Source of the DNA: Prorocentrum cordatum
Taxonomy: Eukaryota; Sar; Dinophyceae; Prorocentrales; Prorocentraceae
Assembly (NCBI GenBank): GCA_963575745.1
Contig: CAUYUJ010011447.1
Span: forward strand, 430,001 to 494,000
Length of the DNA: 64,000 bases
Direction of reading: 5' to 3'
Shown: positions 1-11,639 of the stretch, in pieces
Layout: each line of letters opens with the position of its first letter
How positions within the stretch are numbered: the stretch's first letter is position 1
Notes under the pieces: generated by a model
Seen by the model: the letters and a program-made list of their open reading frames with translations, nothing else
Told to the model about the DNA's origin: nothing
The model's database searches: none
Translations under genes and position numbers: made by a program

Positions 1-164
1 AGGCGACAACGGGCCACCGCCAGGACCACGCCGCTCCCCGCGGAGGCCGGCACGCAGGCTGCGGCGGCGCCGTCACCCTTGAAATGCGCCGCCCTGCCCC
101 TGCCCGGGGGGCGAGGCCTCCTCGGGGGTCGGAGGCGTGCGGGGGGAAGTTGATCCTCCTACTC

Positions 165-353
165 TTCACCCTCACTCCTCACTCGTCCTCCTCCTCGCTC
201 CTCCTCGCTCCTCCTCACTCGTCCTCCTCCTCCTCCTCACTCGTCCTCCTCCTCCTCCTCCTCACTCCTCCTCACTCCTCCTCACTCCGTTGGGGCGTTC
301 TGTGGCCCGTTGGGGCTTTCTGTGGCCCAGTTGAGGCTTTCTGTGGCCCGTTG
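165..353. repeat. CT-rich microsatellite followed by short tandem units
   Basis: A tract of CCTCCT and CCTCACTCGT variants runs to about 288. It is followed by three to four copies of a roughly 20-bp unit containing TTTCTGTGGCCC, ending near 353. Short open frames over it are poly-Ser/Leu artefacts. Confidence 0.85.
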
Positions 354-700
354 GCCCTGGTGGTACCGCCGCCGCTTGTGAACACCATACCCCAAACACA
401 CGCACTGAAACCTTAGAGACACACGCACGACACGCGCTTATATATTGGATGCAAGGGATGAGCGGAAAGAGGATGAGGATGAGCGGGATGAGGATAAAAG
501 GGGGCTAATATGTACTGAGCATTGGGGTGGGCGGAAGGAGGATATTGAGACAACTATTACAACGACGATGGCGAGGATGAGGTTGATGATGGCACTCGGG
601 CGGTGGAGAAGGGGAAATGTGAGGATGGTCGGGAAGGGCGGGGATGAGGATGATAATGGTGGGGGAGGGTGAGGACGGATGAGGACGAACTGCCGCTGGC
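354..700. other. GA-rich stretch with no gene seen
   Basis: From about 440 to 690 the plus strand is rich in GGATGAG-type words. The frames crossing it encode only Asp/Glu/Arg-rich low complexity. No gene or RNA is recognisable. Confidence 0.6.
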
Positions 701-760
701 ACCCCCCCTCCTCGTCCTTCTCCTCGTCCCCTTCTCACCACCATTTTCCTTGGTCGTGAG
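701..760 (+). other. candidate polypyrimidine tract and splice acceptor
   Basis: A pyrimidine-rich run at 701-750 is followed by an AG at 759-760. The plus-strand frame that is open from 761 is the one continuing into the long frame below, and it already has protein-like composition before its first ATG at 917. This suggests the exon starts here and the gene begins outside the window. It is an inference from composition only. Confidence 0.4.
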
Positions 761-3700
761 CGTTTCCTGGCCCACAAGGGGACGCCCTGGGAGATTCCAT
801 ACAAAAAAAAACTACACAGGCTGATCGAGGACCCCGCTCTGGGAGTAGTCCTGTGCACTGTCTCTGGTCTTCACCCTCACCAGTTCTCCATTGCCGACGC
901 CCCGCGGGAGCTAGGCATGTTCGACCGCAAGGCCTGGAGCCACCTGGGGTTTTGCTACGACGTGGACCTCGGGATCGATGCTAGCAACCTCGTCTACAAC
1001 ATGACGTGGGCAGCGCTGGTGTGGGTCCTCGGACTCGGCACGCCCTGGAAAAAGAAGAGCCTGGCAGTAGCTGCTGGATCCCTCCCCCCCATGCCCAAGG
1101 TGCAGGGCCGCAGCCACATACCTAAAGACAACAAGCGTTGCACCCCTCCTGAGATTCTACATCCGCTCCCGAAAGCCTGGAGCGCAACCACGGGAGATTG
1201 CAGGAGGCACCGCGAGCACCCTGGCATGGAGAACCTGGCGCACTTACTACGAGCAGCCAAAGGCGGCTCCACGCTGCGACAAGGCTCCCGTTGCGACAAG
1301 GACACTCCATCCCTTCGGGTTCTCCTGGTAGTAATGATGATCCAGCTCCGCGAGCCCCGCGCCACACTGTGGCCCTTCCCGTACCCTGAGTCAACGGGAG
1401 ACATAACGGAAGCCGTCATGGGCATCTGCGTCCCCTGGCAAAATGTCCACCTGGAGTACAGAGACGCCTTTGCCAACGCATGGGGCTTGACGCTCAACGC
1501 CCTGACCACATTGCACGGTAAGGTCGAGGACGCCATCCTGCACATCAGCACGGTTGCCACGTTCGCGCACCACCACCCGGTCGCCCGAGCGCACAGGTGT
1601 CCGCGCACATGGGCGGAGATGCAAGGCAGCAAGTTCACCCTGGAGGCGCCCATGAAGGCCCTGGAGGTACTCGTCAAGCCGGCCAAGATCGATCCCCTAG
1701 GAGAGCACAGCCGCTCCATCTGCGCCCTGCATATGGAGCTCACCGGGTCTGACCAGGGACTCGGGCGCCCAGATTCCATGGCAAGCCTGCAGTACATCGT
1801 GGGTGGTACTGCCATGTCCACGAGACGGCTCGATCACGACAGACCGGCAGCCCCCGCCCCAGGAGTGCTGCTGACACCCCCAAGGGTAACCGACGGACGG
1901 TTCGCCAGCACGGGCCTCAAGGAAGCCCTGTTCAACTGCGACGGAGACGGCAGCTCTAAGAAAGGGCTCAAATACCTCGCAGGCACGTGGGAGGATGACG
2001 ACACAAGGGCGCTCCTGGCTCAAAACCGTGGACAGGCGCACATTCTGGGCAAAAACTGCAAATGGCTATGCGAGCAATGCTGGATCGTTTCCGTGGAGCA
2101 GAGAGGCATTCCCACGCCCTCTGCCCCGCCTAACTGTCATCCGGACAAGGCCATGGGCAGGCGAATCCTGGACCGCGCGACCAACCTGGCAGGCAAGCCA
2201 CAAGACAGGAAAGCATCAGTGCTCCCATCCCTGGCACACCTACCTCTCGGATACGGGCTCGCGCCAATGGCGGCGACGCCGGGGTCGTTGCGCGACCTAG
2301 TTATGGTGGCCTCCAGCGCCTTCCCGCCACGGTGCGCCAACATGACCCTCCCAGCCCGCAAACTTGCGGACGGAAGGCTAGGCTTTGACGCCCACTCGAC
2401 CAACACCTACACAGCCAGATCCAACACTTGCCAGCCAGGGGCTCCCCTGCTTGTCTGGAGAACTGACCGGCCCGCCCTGGGCTGCTTTCTCTGGCGGCCA
2501 GACGCAGACGTACCCGTCTGCAGCGACGCAGGCCCCCCCCCCTGGGAGGACATGCCAGCACTCTGGATCGAAAGGAAGTGGAACGCCAGTTGGTCCTGCC
2601 GAAGGTGCCTGGTGCACATTTGGAACGTCGCCCCCGGCACGCTGGACCGCATTCTCGACGAGCAGTCAGCAGACGTCCACCCTAGGCTGCCATCAAAACG
2701 CGACACCCCTGCAGGCATGGAAGTCGACACACCCGACATTGCAGTCCACTTCCATCCTGGGGCCGCCAACGCAGCTGCAGTGGGCGCCTACTCCAGACCG
2801 ACGGACCGCACAAGTGGAGAACACTCCACAGCCGGAGGTAAGGGCTCTCTCGGCAGCGACCCACACTCGCGCGAGGTTTCCAGGCTCCTGGAGATCGACG
2901 CCCTGCCACCAAGAATCGCCCCACCGTCGGGTTCCCTGATACCGACCCTCTCCACAGCAAGACTGCCTGGGCGGGATATCAACGAACCTGACTCTACCGG
3001 CATACATCGCGCACTGGTGCGGTTTCTGCTGGAGTGGAGCCCCGAAGTCTACAGTCAGTGGACTGACTACGCAAGGCAGCGCGGGGAAGGGATTCTCGGT
3101 GACAAAACTGACGAATCGTCATGGCCACCCAGCAGGCTGAACCCATTCTTGGTCCGCATCTACGGGCAGAGCATCCCCCCAGACTGCCACCCAGCAGCAA
3201 TCCCCCAGGACGGCAGGAGGAATGCGGCCGCCCGGGTCGTCTTCCATCTGTCGAATCATGATGTATACGCGGGCAAGTGGCGAGAGCGCGCCTCCCTCCT
3301 GGCAGAGCAGAGAGGGCGCAATCCCTATCCCTGTCGTCACGACAGCAGCACCCTACTGGGCTATCTCGCGGACATGGACGCCTCTGCCCTGGCTAATGGC
3401 ACCATTGCCTCCCTGGCCAGGCAAGTTCCAATCCAGACAGCCTCCAGCACAACCGGACAGGCCGACTTCCCTGCAGCCGGTTGGCTTGACGGGCCCAGGG
3501 AAGCAGCGGGCGAAGGACCCCAGAACAGCACGCGGCGCGTCCCGCTTGAATCCAAGGAAAAGGCAGCAGGACACGCGGGAGCAGCAGGCAGCAGCGAACC
3601 GCCACAGCCACCTCGCGAGGCGCCCGGCGGTCCCGAGGTCAAGGGCGAACCACCGCACGACCCAGGCGCAGCGGCCGACCCGAGACGGGCAGTCCTGCAA

Positions 3701-3796
3701 GGTAGAGACAGAAGCGCACGAGCCCCATGGGCCATCCGATACCTTTCAACCAGACTACAGCCCAGAGAAGGAGAGGAGCCCCAGCAGGGGCTCTGA
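761..3796 (+). CDS. long hypothetical protein exon, function unknown
   Basis: The frame is open from 761 to the stop at 3796. The first Met is at 917 (959 residues from there), but the 50 or so codons upstream of it also look coding, so 917 is probably not the true start. I recognise no family. The N-terminal part is ordinary globular-looking sequence. There are scattered Cys pairs, for example CKWLCEQC near 2065 and SCRRCLVHIW near 2600. The C-terminal 150 residues are Pro/Gly/Glu/Arg-rich and probably disordered. No signal peptide or clear membrane segment is evident. The uninterrupted length in GC-rich DNA favours a real coding exon, but GC-rich DNA also favours chance frames. Around 3730 the protein-like signal moves to another frame, which implies an indel or an intron. 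Confidence 0.45.
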   Translation, partial: RFLAHKGTPWEIPYKKKLHRLIEDPALGVVLCTVSGLHPHQFSIADAPRELGMFDRKAWSHLGFCYDVDLGIDASNLVYNMTWAALVWVLGLGTPWKKKSLAVAAGSLPPMPKVQGRSHIPKDNKRCTPPEILHPLPKAWSATTGDCRRHREHPGMENLAHLLRAAKGGSTLRQGSRCDKDTPSLRVLLVVMMIQLREPRATLWPFPYPESTGDITEAVMGICVPWQNVHLEYRDAFANAWGLTLNALTTLHGKVEDAILHISTVATFAHHHPVARAHRCPRTWAEMQGSKFTLEAPMKALEVLVKPAKIDPLGEHSRSICALHMELTGSDQGLGRPDSMASLQYIVGGTAMSTRRLDHDRPAAPAPGVLLTPPRVTDGRFASTGLKEALFNCDGDGSSKKGLKYLAGTWEDDDTRALLAQNRGQAHILGKNCKWLCEQCWIVSVEQRGIPTPSAPPNCHPDKAMGRRILDRATNLAGKPQDRKASVLPSLAHLPLGYGLAPMAATPGSLRDLVMVASSAFPPRCANMTLPARKLADGRLGFDAHSTNTYTARSNTCQPGAPLLVWRTDRPALGCFLWRPDADVPVCSDAGPPPWEDMPALWIERKWNASWSCRRCLVHIWNVAPGTLDRILDEQSADVHPRLPSKRDTPAGMEVDTPDIAVHFHPGAANAAAVGAYSRPTDRTSGEHSTAGGKGSLGSDPHSREVSRLLEIDALPPRIAPPSGSLIPTLSTARLPGRDINEPDSTGIHRALVRFLLEWSPEVYSQWTDYARQRGEGILGDKTDESSWPPSRLNPFLVRIYGQSIPPDCHPAAIPQDGRRNAAARVVFHLSNHDVYAGKWRERASLLAEQRGRNPYPCRHDSSTLLGYLADMDASALANGTIASLARQVPIQTASSTTGQADFPAAGWLDGPREAAGEGPQNSTRRVPLESKEKAAGHAGAAGSSEPPQPPREAPGGPEVKGEPPHDPGAAADPRRAVLQGRDRSARAPWAIRYLSTRLQPREGEEPQQGL

Positions 3797-4810
3797 GGCC
3801 GACCCCCTGCAACTCTTTCTAGAAGCACGCAGTGACCCGACGGACACCGCCGTCCAGGACCCATGGGCGCCCTTCGCGCAATCCTTCGACCAAGGCGCAG
3901 CCAGCGGGAGAGGTGAGCACGGCAGATCGAGCCCCGAGAGGGGCGCCGGGGACGCCTCTGGGGGCAACCCACCGCCCTGGAAGCAAGATAGCGCGGGGGA
4001 CGCCAGTGGGAGCAGCCTACCGCCCTGGAAACAAGGACACATTCGCCAAGCCACGGGCATGCGGGCTGCGAAATCTCCCAGGTGCAGCGGGCTGGGGGCT
4101 GCGAAATCTCCCAGGTGGAACCCAGTGCATCTGGAACCAAGAAAAGGCAGCAGCTCCGACCACATGGCCTTCGGACACCTCAGGGACCCTGTCTCTGGCG
4201 GCCCCATGTACAGATGCTCCCCAGCCGACTCCGAACTGGATAAGACGGAGGAGATCCAGGCCAAGATTGCGCGACTGCAGGAAACGCTCCTCGGTGGCGT
4301 CTTCAACGATATCTAGCACGCGTGGGCCAAGCGTGCGGCCCAAGGGAAAGGGGGAAAGGCGGCTACAAAAGCAACCCCCGGCTCAACACAGACCACACCT
4401 GCAAGAGCTTTCTGGGCGCCTGGAGGCGGGCTGGCTTCGATGCGTACCAGATGGATCAGGCGCACAACCTCGAAGTCGACCAGGGCTCGATCCGCCGCAA
4501 CCGCATCTGGAAGGGCGCCGGGACGCATGTCAGAGACGCCCAGGCACCCTGGTCAGCTGGTAGCCGGGACGCCCAGGCACCCTGGTCAGCCGAGACGCAT
4601 ATGGACGGGCGCCGGGGCGCCCGGGCACCCTGGTCGGCGGGTAGCCCAGCAGCCGGCGCCGAAGGATGGCGCGGCTGGCAGGAGTGGTCAATCTGGCGCG
4701 AAGGTTGGCCCAAATGGAATGATTCCGACTGGGAAGGTGGGGGGCAAGCGCGGTCTCCTCAGCGGGATGACCACCGCGACCCCGACAAGAGAGGGCGCTG
4801 GTGGGCGTGA
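3730..4810 (+). CDS. probable downstream continuation in shifted frames
   Basis: From about 3724 a second plus frame carries protein-like sequence (SPEKERSPSRGSEADPLQ) to a stop at 4316. It ends in a short amphipathic stretch rich in Glu/Lys/Leu. At 4322 the original frame resumes with a polar segment (AWRRAGFDAYQMDQAHNLEV) and stops at 4810. Internal short repeats are visible: PPWKQ and AAKSPR duplications at 3960-4130, and DAQAPWSAG-type copies at 4530-4645. This is probably the C-terminal part of the preceding gene, split by indels or a short intron. I do not recognise the domain. The alternative is chance frames in repetitive GC-rich DNA. Confidence 0.3.
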
Positions 4811-5195
4811 AACGACACCGCGGGCCACTGCGCGGGTCTAGCGCGGATCTGGCAGCGGCCAACAACCATGCCCATCTTCCCAGCTCGCTCAATGCCTCGA
4901 GGCGTACTCGCCCCTCTTGTCAGCGAGCGCTGGCCCGCCTCAGGGCCCGTCTCACCTCGCTACGCCCGGCCTGCCGGCCGCAATGCCTGCGGGGCTGCCA
5001 ATCGCTGGGGCAGGCGGCCGCCCCCACCTTACTTCAAGGCGCAGCATAGCTAGACAGCCTCGGCTGGTTAGACGCGGGTGCAATGGCGCACGGATACCGC
5101 GCTCACACCCGCAACTACTTTCAGGCGCGCTGGATGCTCGTGCTCCCCCAGCGCCTGACTTGTCGCACCACCTACTAGGATTTGGACAGGAGGTG
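4811..5195. other. no feature recognised
   Basis: GC-rich sequence with overlapping short frames on both strands. None resembles a known protein and no repeat is obvious. Confidence 0.5.
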
Positions 5196-6540
5196 ACGGC
5201 CATCAGCCGTAGGCGCTGCATCTCCCGACTGCATTGCTCTTGCGGCCATCGACTGGCCCCCTTGCTCTGTTCTCTTTCTCCCTCCTCACTGGGAACGAAG
5301 TGACGGCCGGCGGCAGCTTGTCTGGGGGAAGGGTGTGTCGGCCAATTGCTGTTGGCGCTGCATTATCCGATCAGCTTGCTCACGCGGCCATCAGCCGTTC
5401 CCCTGGCTCGTCTCTCTCTCTCTCTCTCTCTCTCACTCTCTCACTCCCTCTCTCTCTCTCTCTTTCTGCTGGGAAGGGCGCGACGGCCATCGCCCGCGCG
5501 CGGTTCGACTTCCCTGGCAGACTCTGCGCAATCTCCCGTTCTGGCTTCGCACACATCGTTCCGTTGTTCCAACATGCGCGGGCGTCGCTCCGGACATGGA
5601 CCCTCGGACCGCTGAGCCGGGCCAGTTCCCAGCAACGCCGCAACTCCGCGGAGGAAGGGCTGTCCCCACAGCCCAGGGGCCGCCATCTGCGTAAGGGTCA
5701 GACCCTTGCCAGCAACCGCCCCAGACAGCAGCTGGCAGATGAGCTCGTCGCCGAAGACAGGGCTCTCGGCACCGGTGGGGCTGTTGAAATTGGCACCCTG
5801 GAACTCCCTTCGGAAAGAAACAAGAACAGACGGCCATCAGCCGTATCCCTGGCAGCCCCTTCCCAGACGATCAGACGGCCATCAGCCGTGAGACGGAGCA
5901 CCGTTCCAGCGTTGTAGAGCAGACTGACGACTGCGGCCCCCCAGGGCCACCAGATCAGAGGTTTTGCTGAGAGGGTACCCAAGATACCAAGAGAGCGGAC
6001 GGCCATCAGCCGTGAGCAAGGAGCGGAGCGTCCCCAAACCAATCCCCTGGTGTCGTGGTTCGGCCCGTTAAGCAAACGGCTATCAGCCGTGGTAGGGGGG
6101 CCCCGCACCCCTCCCTCTCCCTGGCATCCCCACCTCATGCGGACACACAACCACCAGCCCTGATGCGGGTAGGCCATCGAGAGCAGGGAAAGAGGACGCC
6201 CGCAGTGGAACGCTGCGCCCGGGCTGACGGGGGCAGATTGGATGACGTCGCTGCCACTCGGGACAGCCCCGGTCCCGACAGGCGGGGAGCGGCAGCCGAC
6301 AGCTCTGCGCCAACCGCATCAGGAGGCGGCAGCGTCATGCACACTCCAGACGTGGTTGAGGACCGCCAGGCAGCCCCGGCCCCCAGTTCTCATACTTACC
6401 TTTACGGCCATCAGCCGTTCCCTGGCTCTCTGCCTCTCTCTCCCACCCTCTCTCTCTATACATGAAGGATGGGACGGCCATCAGCCGTATGTTCCTGCAG
6501 CCATACTTGCAGTGCTCGTGCGGCCATCAGCCGTCTCATG
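5196..6540. repeat. dispersed ACGGC-hairpin repeat family
   Basis: The 15-mer ACGGCCATCAGCCGT, or a near copy, occurs near 5198, 5389, 5830, 5873, 5999, 6073, 6404, 6475 and 6520. It is an inverted repeat with 5-bp arms ACGGC/GCCGT and a CATCA loop. Longer flanks recur at some copies, such as GGCGCTGCAT, TTCCCTGGCTC and a CTCTCT run. The copies are dispersed, not tandem. A (CT)n microsatellite occupies 5407-5465. No gene is recognised in this interval. Confidence 0.75.
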
Positions 6541-7482
6541 GAGTTAGTCACTCTGGAAGACGCCTCTTCCCCCTTGCCGGATAGGTGATGTCAGTTCCCA
6601 CCTGCCCGGGTCTCTCCTTCCCGCGTAATTCGCGGTTCCCTCTGTGCGGCGTCCTCGACACACGCCCCCTGGCCCGCCCCCACGGTTGCGTCTGCAATTC
6701 ATGGGCGACTGGTCTAGAATAGTTGCTCAGCTGGCCGTGTCTGGTGCCGGCCCTTTGGGGACTCACCTGCCGTCTCACTCAGGAGTTGCTCAGCCTTCTT
6801 GCAGTGGCCGGCACCAACCCCGCTGTCGCATCGTTACCGCCTCATGGCACATACCTCGCCACAGCTGTGGCCTCGACCCCTGGCGCCCTGTGGCGACAAG
6901 GTCCAGTTGGTACCCGGTGACCTCCTCCCACGGTACCCACTTGAGCTCGTGTGCGCTCGCACCTCTCGGGCTCCGTTCTCCTGGCTGCGCGCCGCTTCAC
7001 CGGGTTCGCCCGTCTGGTGGCACCGCCCCGCTCGGCAGACGTGTGGTCTTTTGGTACAGAACAGGTCACGACATCTCCTGGCGTGCAGGAGCCAATTCAC
7101 TCGCATGTGTGCATCAGCTACCCTGGCCGCTTGCAGTCAGCTCAGCCAGCTCCCCTTCAGCCTGCGGCCCCACCGGCGGTAGGTTCTGATTCCGGGCTCG
7201 GCCGGTGTGCTCTTAGGCTTGCGCGTTGCTGATTTGACAGGCCCGTGGCCCGGACCTCTCAGCTCGGCGACTGCGAATCCGCGTCCGCCCGCGACCAAAA
7301 AAAAATGCGCTACCGAGGAACCCCACATTTGTGTTTGCTTAACTTTATAATATATGCGCAATTCTGCGTTCTCAGCCCTCGTCGCAAATGTTCCCCTGTG
7401 TGTCATCCAACGCCACATTGCTTGAGCCTCCCTCTTCCCAGCCTTCTATCCTCCATCGAGGACAGATTCGAGCCAGCTAGCG
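6541..7482. other. no gene or repeat recognised
   Basis: Ordinary GC-rich sequence with overlapping short frames on both strands and no recognisable protein motif, RNA gene or tandem structure. Confidence 0.5.
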
Positions 7483-9372
7483 GCCACGGTGAGGGACCAC
7501 CCCCTGCGCAGCCTCTATGGCGTCGAGAAAGTGCCACGCCTGCTATGCCCTGGACGACCGTCGTGCAAAGCGGCCGCGCTGAGGGACCACCCCCTGAGCA
7601 GCCTCTATGGTGTCGAGAAAATGCCGCGCCTGCTATGCCCTGGACGACCGTCGTGCATAGCGGCCGCACTGAGGGACCACCCTCTGCGCACCCCCTGTGG
7701 TGTCGAGAAAGTGCCACTCCTGCTACGATCTGCGAGCGTGTCACGGATAGAGGCCGCGCTGAGGGACCAACCGCCCTTTGCGCACCTTTTGTGCTGTCGA
7801 GAAAGTGCCACTCCTGCCACGATCTGCGAGCAAGTCACGCATGGAGGCCGCGCTGAGGGACCACCCCCTGCGCACCCCCTATGACGTCGCGAAAGTGCCA
7901 CTCTTGCCACGATCTGCGAGCGTGTCACGGATAGAGGCCGCGCTGAGGGACCATCCTCTGCGCACCCCCTGTGGTGTCGAGAAAGTGCCACTCCTGCCAC
8001 GATCTGCGAGCGTGTCACGCATAGAGACCGCGCTGAGGGACCACCCCCTGCGCACCCTCTCTGGTTTCGAGAAAGTGCCACCCCTGCCACGCGATCCGAC
8101 CCTGGCACGCATAGAGACCGCGCTGAGGGACCACCCCCTGCGCACCCTCTCTGGTGTCGAGAAAGTGCCACACCTGCCACGCTCTCCGACCCTGGCGCGC
8201 ATAGGGACCGCGCTGACCCTGGGACCACCCCCTGCGCACCCTCTCTGGTGTCGAGAAAGTGCCACCCCTGCCACGCTCTCCGACCCTGGCACGCATAGAG
8301 ACCGCGCTGAGGGACCACCCCCTGCGCACCCTCTCTGGTGTCGAGAAAGTGCCACCCCTGCCACGCTCTCCGACCCTGGCACGCATAGAGACCGCGCTGA
8401 GGGACCACCCCCTGCGCACCCTCTCTGGTGTCGAGAAAGTGCCACCCCTGCCACGCTCTCCGACCCTGGCGCGCATAGAGACCGCGCTGAGGGACCACCC
8501 CCTGCGCACCCTCTCTGGTGTCGAGAAAGTGCCACCCCTGCCACGCTCTCCGACCCTGGCACGCATAGAGACCGCGCTGAGGGACCACCCCCTGCGCACC
8601 CTCTCTGGTGTCGAGAAAGTGCCACCCCTGCCACGCTCTCCGACCCTGGCGCGCATAGAGACCGCGCTGAAGGACCACCCCCTGTGCACCCTCTCTGGTG
8701 TCGGCAAAGTGCCACCCCTGCCACGCTCTCCGAACCTGGCGCGCATAGGGACCGCGCTGAGGGACCACCCCCTGCGCACCCTCTCTGGTGTCGAGAAAGT
8801 GCCACCCCTGCCACGCTCTCCGACCCAGGCGCGCATAGAGACCGCGCTGAGGGAGCACCCCCTATGCACCCTCTCGGGTGTCGGCAAAGTGCCACCCCTG
8901 CCACGCTCTCCGACCCTGGCGCGCATAGGGACCGCGCTGAGGGACCACCCCCTGCGCACCCTCTCTGGTGTCGAGAAAGTGCCACCCCTGCCACGCTCTC
9001 CGACCCAGGCGCGCATAGAGACCGCGCTGAGGGAGCACCCCCTGTGCACCCTCTCTGGTGTCAAGAAAATGCCACCCCTGCCACGCTCTCCGACCCTGGC
9101 GCGCATAGAGACCGCGCTGAGGGACCACCCCCTGTGCACCCTCTCTGGTGTCGGCAAAGTGCCACCCCTGCCACGCTCTCCGACCCTGGCGCGCATAGGG
9201 ACCGCGCTGAGGGACCACCCCCTGTGCACCCTCTCTGGTGTCGAGAAAGTGCCACCCCTGCCACGCTCTCCGACCCTGGCGCGCATAGAGACCGTGCTGA
9301 GGGACCACCCCCTGCGCACCCTCTCTGGTGTCGAGAAAATGCCACCCCTGCCACGCTCTCCGACCCTGGCTG
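7483..9372. repeat. 90-bp tandem satellite, about 21 copies
   Basis: The unit contains GAGGGACCACCCCCTGCGCA, then TGTCGAGAAAGTGCCAC, then a CACGCTCTCCGACCCTGG variant. The left copies (7483-8060) differ clearly from each other, for example with GATCTGCGAGCGTGTCACG in place of the last segment. The copies from about 8060 to 9370 are nearly identical. A small insertion near 8215 shifts the phase. Because 90 is divisible by three and the unit lacks stops in most frames, long frames stay open on both strands. They are products of the repeat and not evidence of genes. Confidence 0.97.
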
Positions 9373-9455
9373 TGCTGAGCTGAGCTGAGCTGAGCTGTGC
9401 TGTGCTGTGCTGTGCTGTGTGCTGTGCTGTGCTGTGCTCTGCCGTGCTGTGCGGG
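9373..9455. repeat. GCTGA/GCTGT pentanucleotide microsatellite
   Basis: About four GAGCT units are followed by about ten TGTGC units, directly abutting the right end of the 90-bp satellite. Confidence 0.95.
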
Positions 9456-9525
9456 GAGGGGGGAGGTGTGAGACGCGGGTGCGGCGCGGCAGGGAACAAA
9501 ACCAGAACCCCACGAGACATGTGGG

Positions 9526-9962
9526 GAAGTATCCTCACCAGTCGTGCGCCCTGGCAATACCGGCATTCAGCTACAACCAGCCCCCTCCACTCGCCGGCCC
9601 GCCGCTGAGGTGCTGCGTGAGGCTTCGCCCCGCCGCTTTAGGTGAGGCTGCGCCCCGTCAATGTGTCGGTGCGTGCCCCGCTTTGACTGGACCCGCCGCT
9701 GGCGCGTTCGCCTGCGGCCGCTGACTAAAAGTATCCTCACTAGTGCCGCCAGCTGCTTCCGACGCGTTGCATGCGTGCACCCTGGCAATACTGCTCCCCA
9801 ATCTACCGCCAGCCTTTGCCCACTCGCCGGCTCGGCCGCTGAGGTGCTGCGTGAGGCTCCCGCCCACCGCTTTAGGTTAATTCGTCTTTGCGCGCCCCGC
9901 TCTGACTGGACTCGCCGCAGGCGCGCTCGCCTGCGGCCGCTGACTAAAAAGTATCCTCACCA
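9526..9962. repeat. two-copy tandem repeat of about 200-230 bp
   Basis: AGTATCCTCAC recurs near 9529, 9729 and 9949. Between the copies the same order of blocks recurs: CCCTGGCAATAC, CACTCGCCGG, GCTGAGGTGCTGCGTGAGG, a CGCCCCGC block, and CGCCTGCGGCCGCTGACTAA. The copies differ by substitutions and small indels. Confidence 0.85.
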
Positions 9963-11639
9963 GCCCATTCCAAAACAGACACTAGCCGAGTTGCCCTGGT
10001 CACGGATTTGTAGCAGCATGCGGCACAGCAGTGAACCGACGACGATGACGACGAAGACGACGACGACGGCGAGGACGACAACGATGACGACAGGAGTCAC
10101 TATCAAGACATTTGCAATCTTTCGCTCTGGGAGCGTTTTGGAAGCCTCTTGGGGCCCTCTTGGGGCCAGTTGGACCTGAGGGCTGCCTTGGAGGCCTTGG
10201 GGGCGATACCCCCAAACATTATGGTTTTCTACTGTGTTCAAAAGGACCTCTCCGAAGGAGTAGAGCTCGAAGGCGATGAATTGAAGGTCCCGTTCGCGAT
10301 GTGTCTGGCCGTTTCGCTAGGAACATCCTCGGAAGTCTGGAAATCGGTGGCACCCCTCACGCAGATCGCAGCGTCACGGTCCAAACACACACAGTGGTTT
10401 TTCACAGATGGTTCGTATGAACATCTGGTTCGTATGAAGACGCACATGTATTTCACACAATGGTATTTCCCAGTAGGAAACACACCTCCTGGGTTGCCTT
10501 CGTAAGAACAATTGAAATCAAGTCCGGTTGCGGAGACAGTAAGCTGGATTATGCGAGATTGCTCCCAAGATTAATTCGAATATGCGGTACATAACGAAAC
10601 TGTGCCAGATTAGGCTAGTTTCCGACCACAGATATACCAATGCAAATGCTGATTTAACCTGCCAGGAATTGCATCCTGACTTCCCGCCCGCACCGGTCCT
10701 CCTCCACCGATGACGGCGACGAGGACGACAAAGAAGGACCTCCTCGTCGTCGTCGTCGCCGATGTGCCGCCGCCGCCGTCGTGTCGGGGGCGCGCGAACC
10801 CGGGGCAACACTAACTGGGGTCAGCCAAGACCCCGTCGCGAGCCCAGGCCTACCACACGGTAGCCCGGAAAGCAGGGTCAGCGGAGGGAGGGAGGGAAGG
10901 CGGGGTCGGCTCCCCGTGGCCCCCAACTCCAAGTCATCAGGAGTCAAGATGGGATCGGAGCCGCAGGGGCGCGTGGCCGCCGTTAGCGTTGACCCCCGTG
11001 ACGTGCGCCCAGATCGCGGCGGCTGGCGCCAGCCCAAGGGGATGCCGCTGCTGCCACTCGGACGCCACCCTCTCCGCCGCCAGCGCCGCGTGGGGTGCGG
11101 CGAAGCCGAAGGCCACGAGCGTGAGGCAGGCCTGGGCCAGGGCGGCAGCTAGAGACACTTGACTCCTCGAGCGCAATTTCGGAGACTGCAGAAGAAAGGC
11201 TAAGGGGACGATCGGGGAACACTGGATGATTTGCTTTTCGAGCGCAGTCTTGGGAGACGGACGATCGGCGACCACTGGACGAGCGCGCAAAAGCCCGCCA
11301 AGTGGGCATCTGGGCAGTCCTGCGGCAGCACTGAGAAAGAGCCCACCGCCACGATCGAGGACGAGTTGGGAACAATGCCGATACTGCTGCTCTCCCGGCC
11401 TCTCCACGGGTGCGCCCTGACCAAGATTTTGAGGCGCCTCCAACCATGGCTGAGGAAGGGGCAGCGGTATCGGTACAGTCAGACTTGGTAGTATGGATGC
11501 ACGGTAATGAAGCACGGGCCTTGGAAGGCCGTGCCATCATGTTTGAAACGGTGCGCGGCCGAATATCCAAGGACACAAGGGCACCCGAATACATCTCCAT
11601 ATTTGCCGAAGTAGAGCAAGGATATGCCTGGGCCACGGC
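9963..11639. other. no gene recognised; GACGAC microsatellites
   Basis: A GACGAC/GACGAAG tract lies at 10035-10095. A pair of opposed trinucleotide tracts (GACGACGAGG then GTCGTCGTC) lies at 10712-10762. Several 100-200 codon frames exist on both strands but none has a recognisable domain. Confidence 0.5.

Noticed and set aside
7605-9538. Overlapping frames of 370-540 codons on both strands
   Set aside because: They are all translations of the 90-bp tandem unit. Five frames being open at once over the same DNA is explained by the period being divisible by three.
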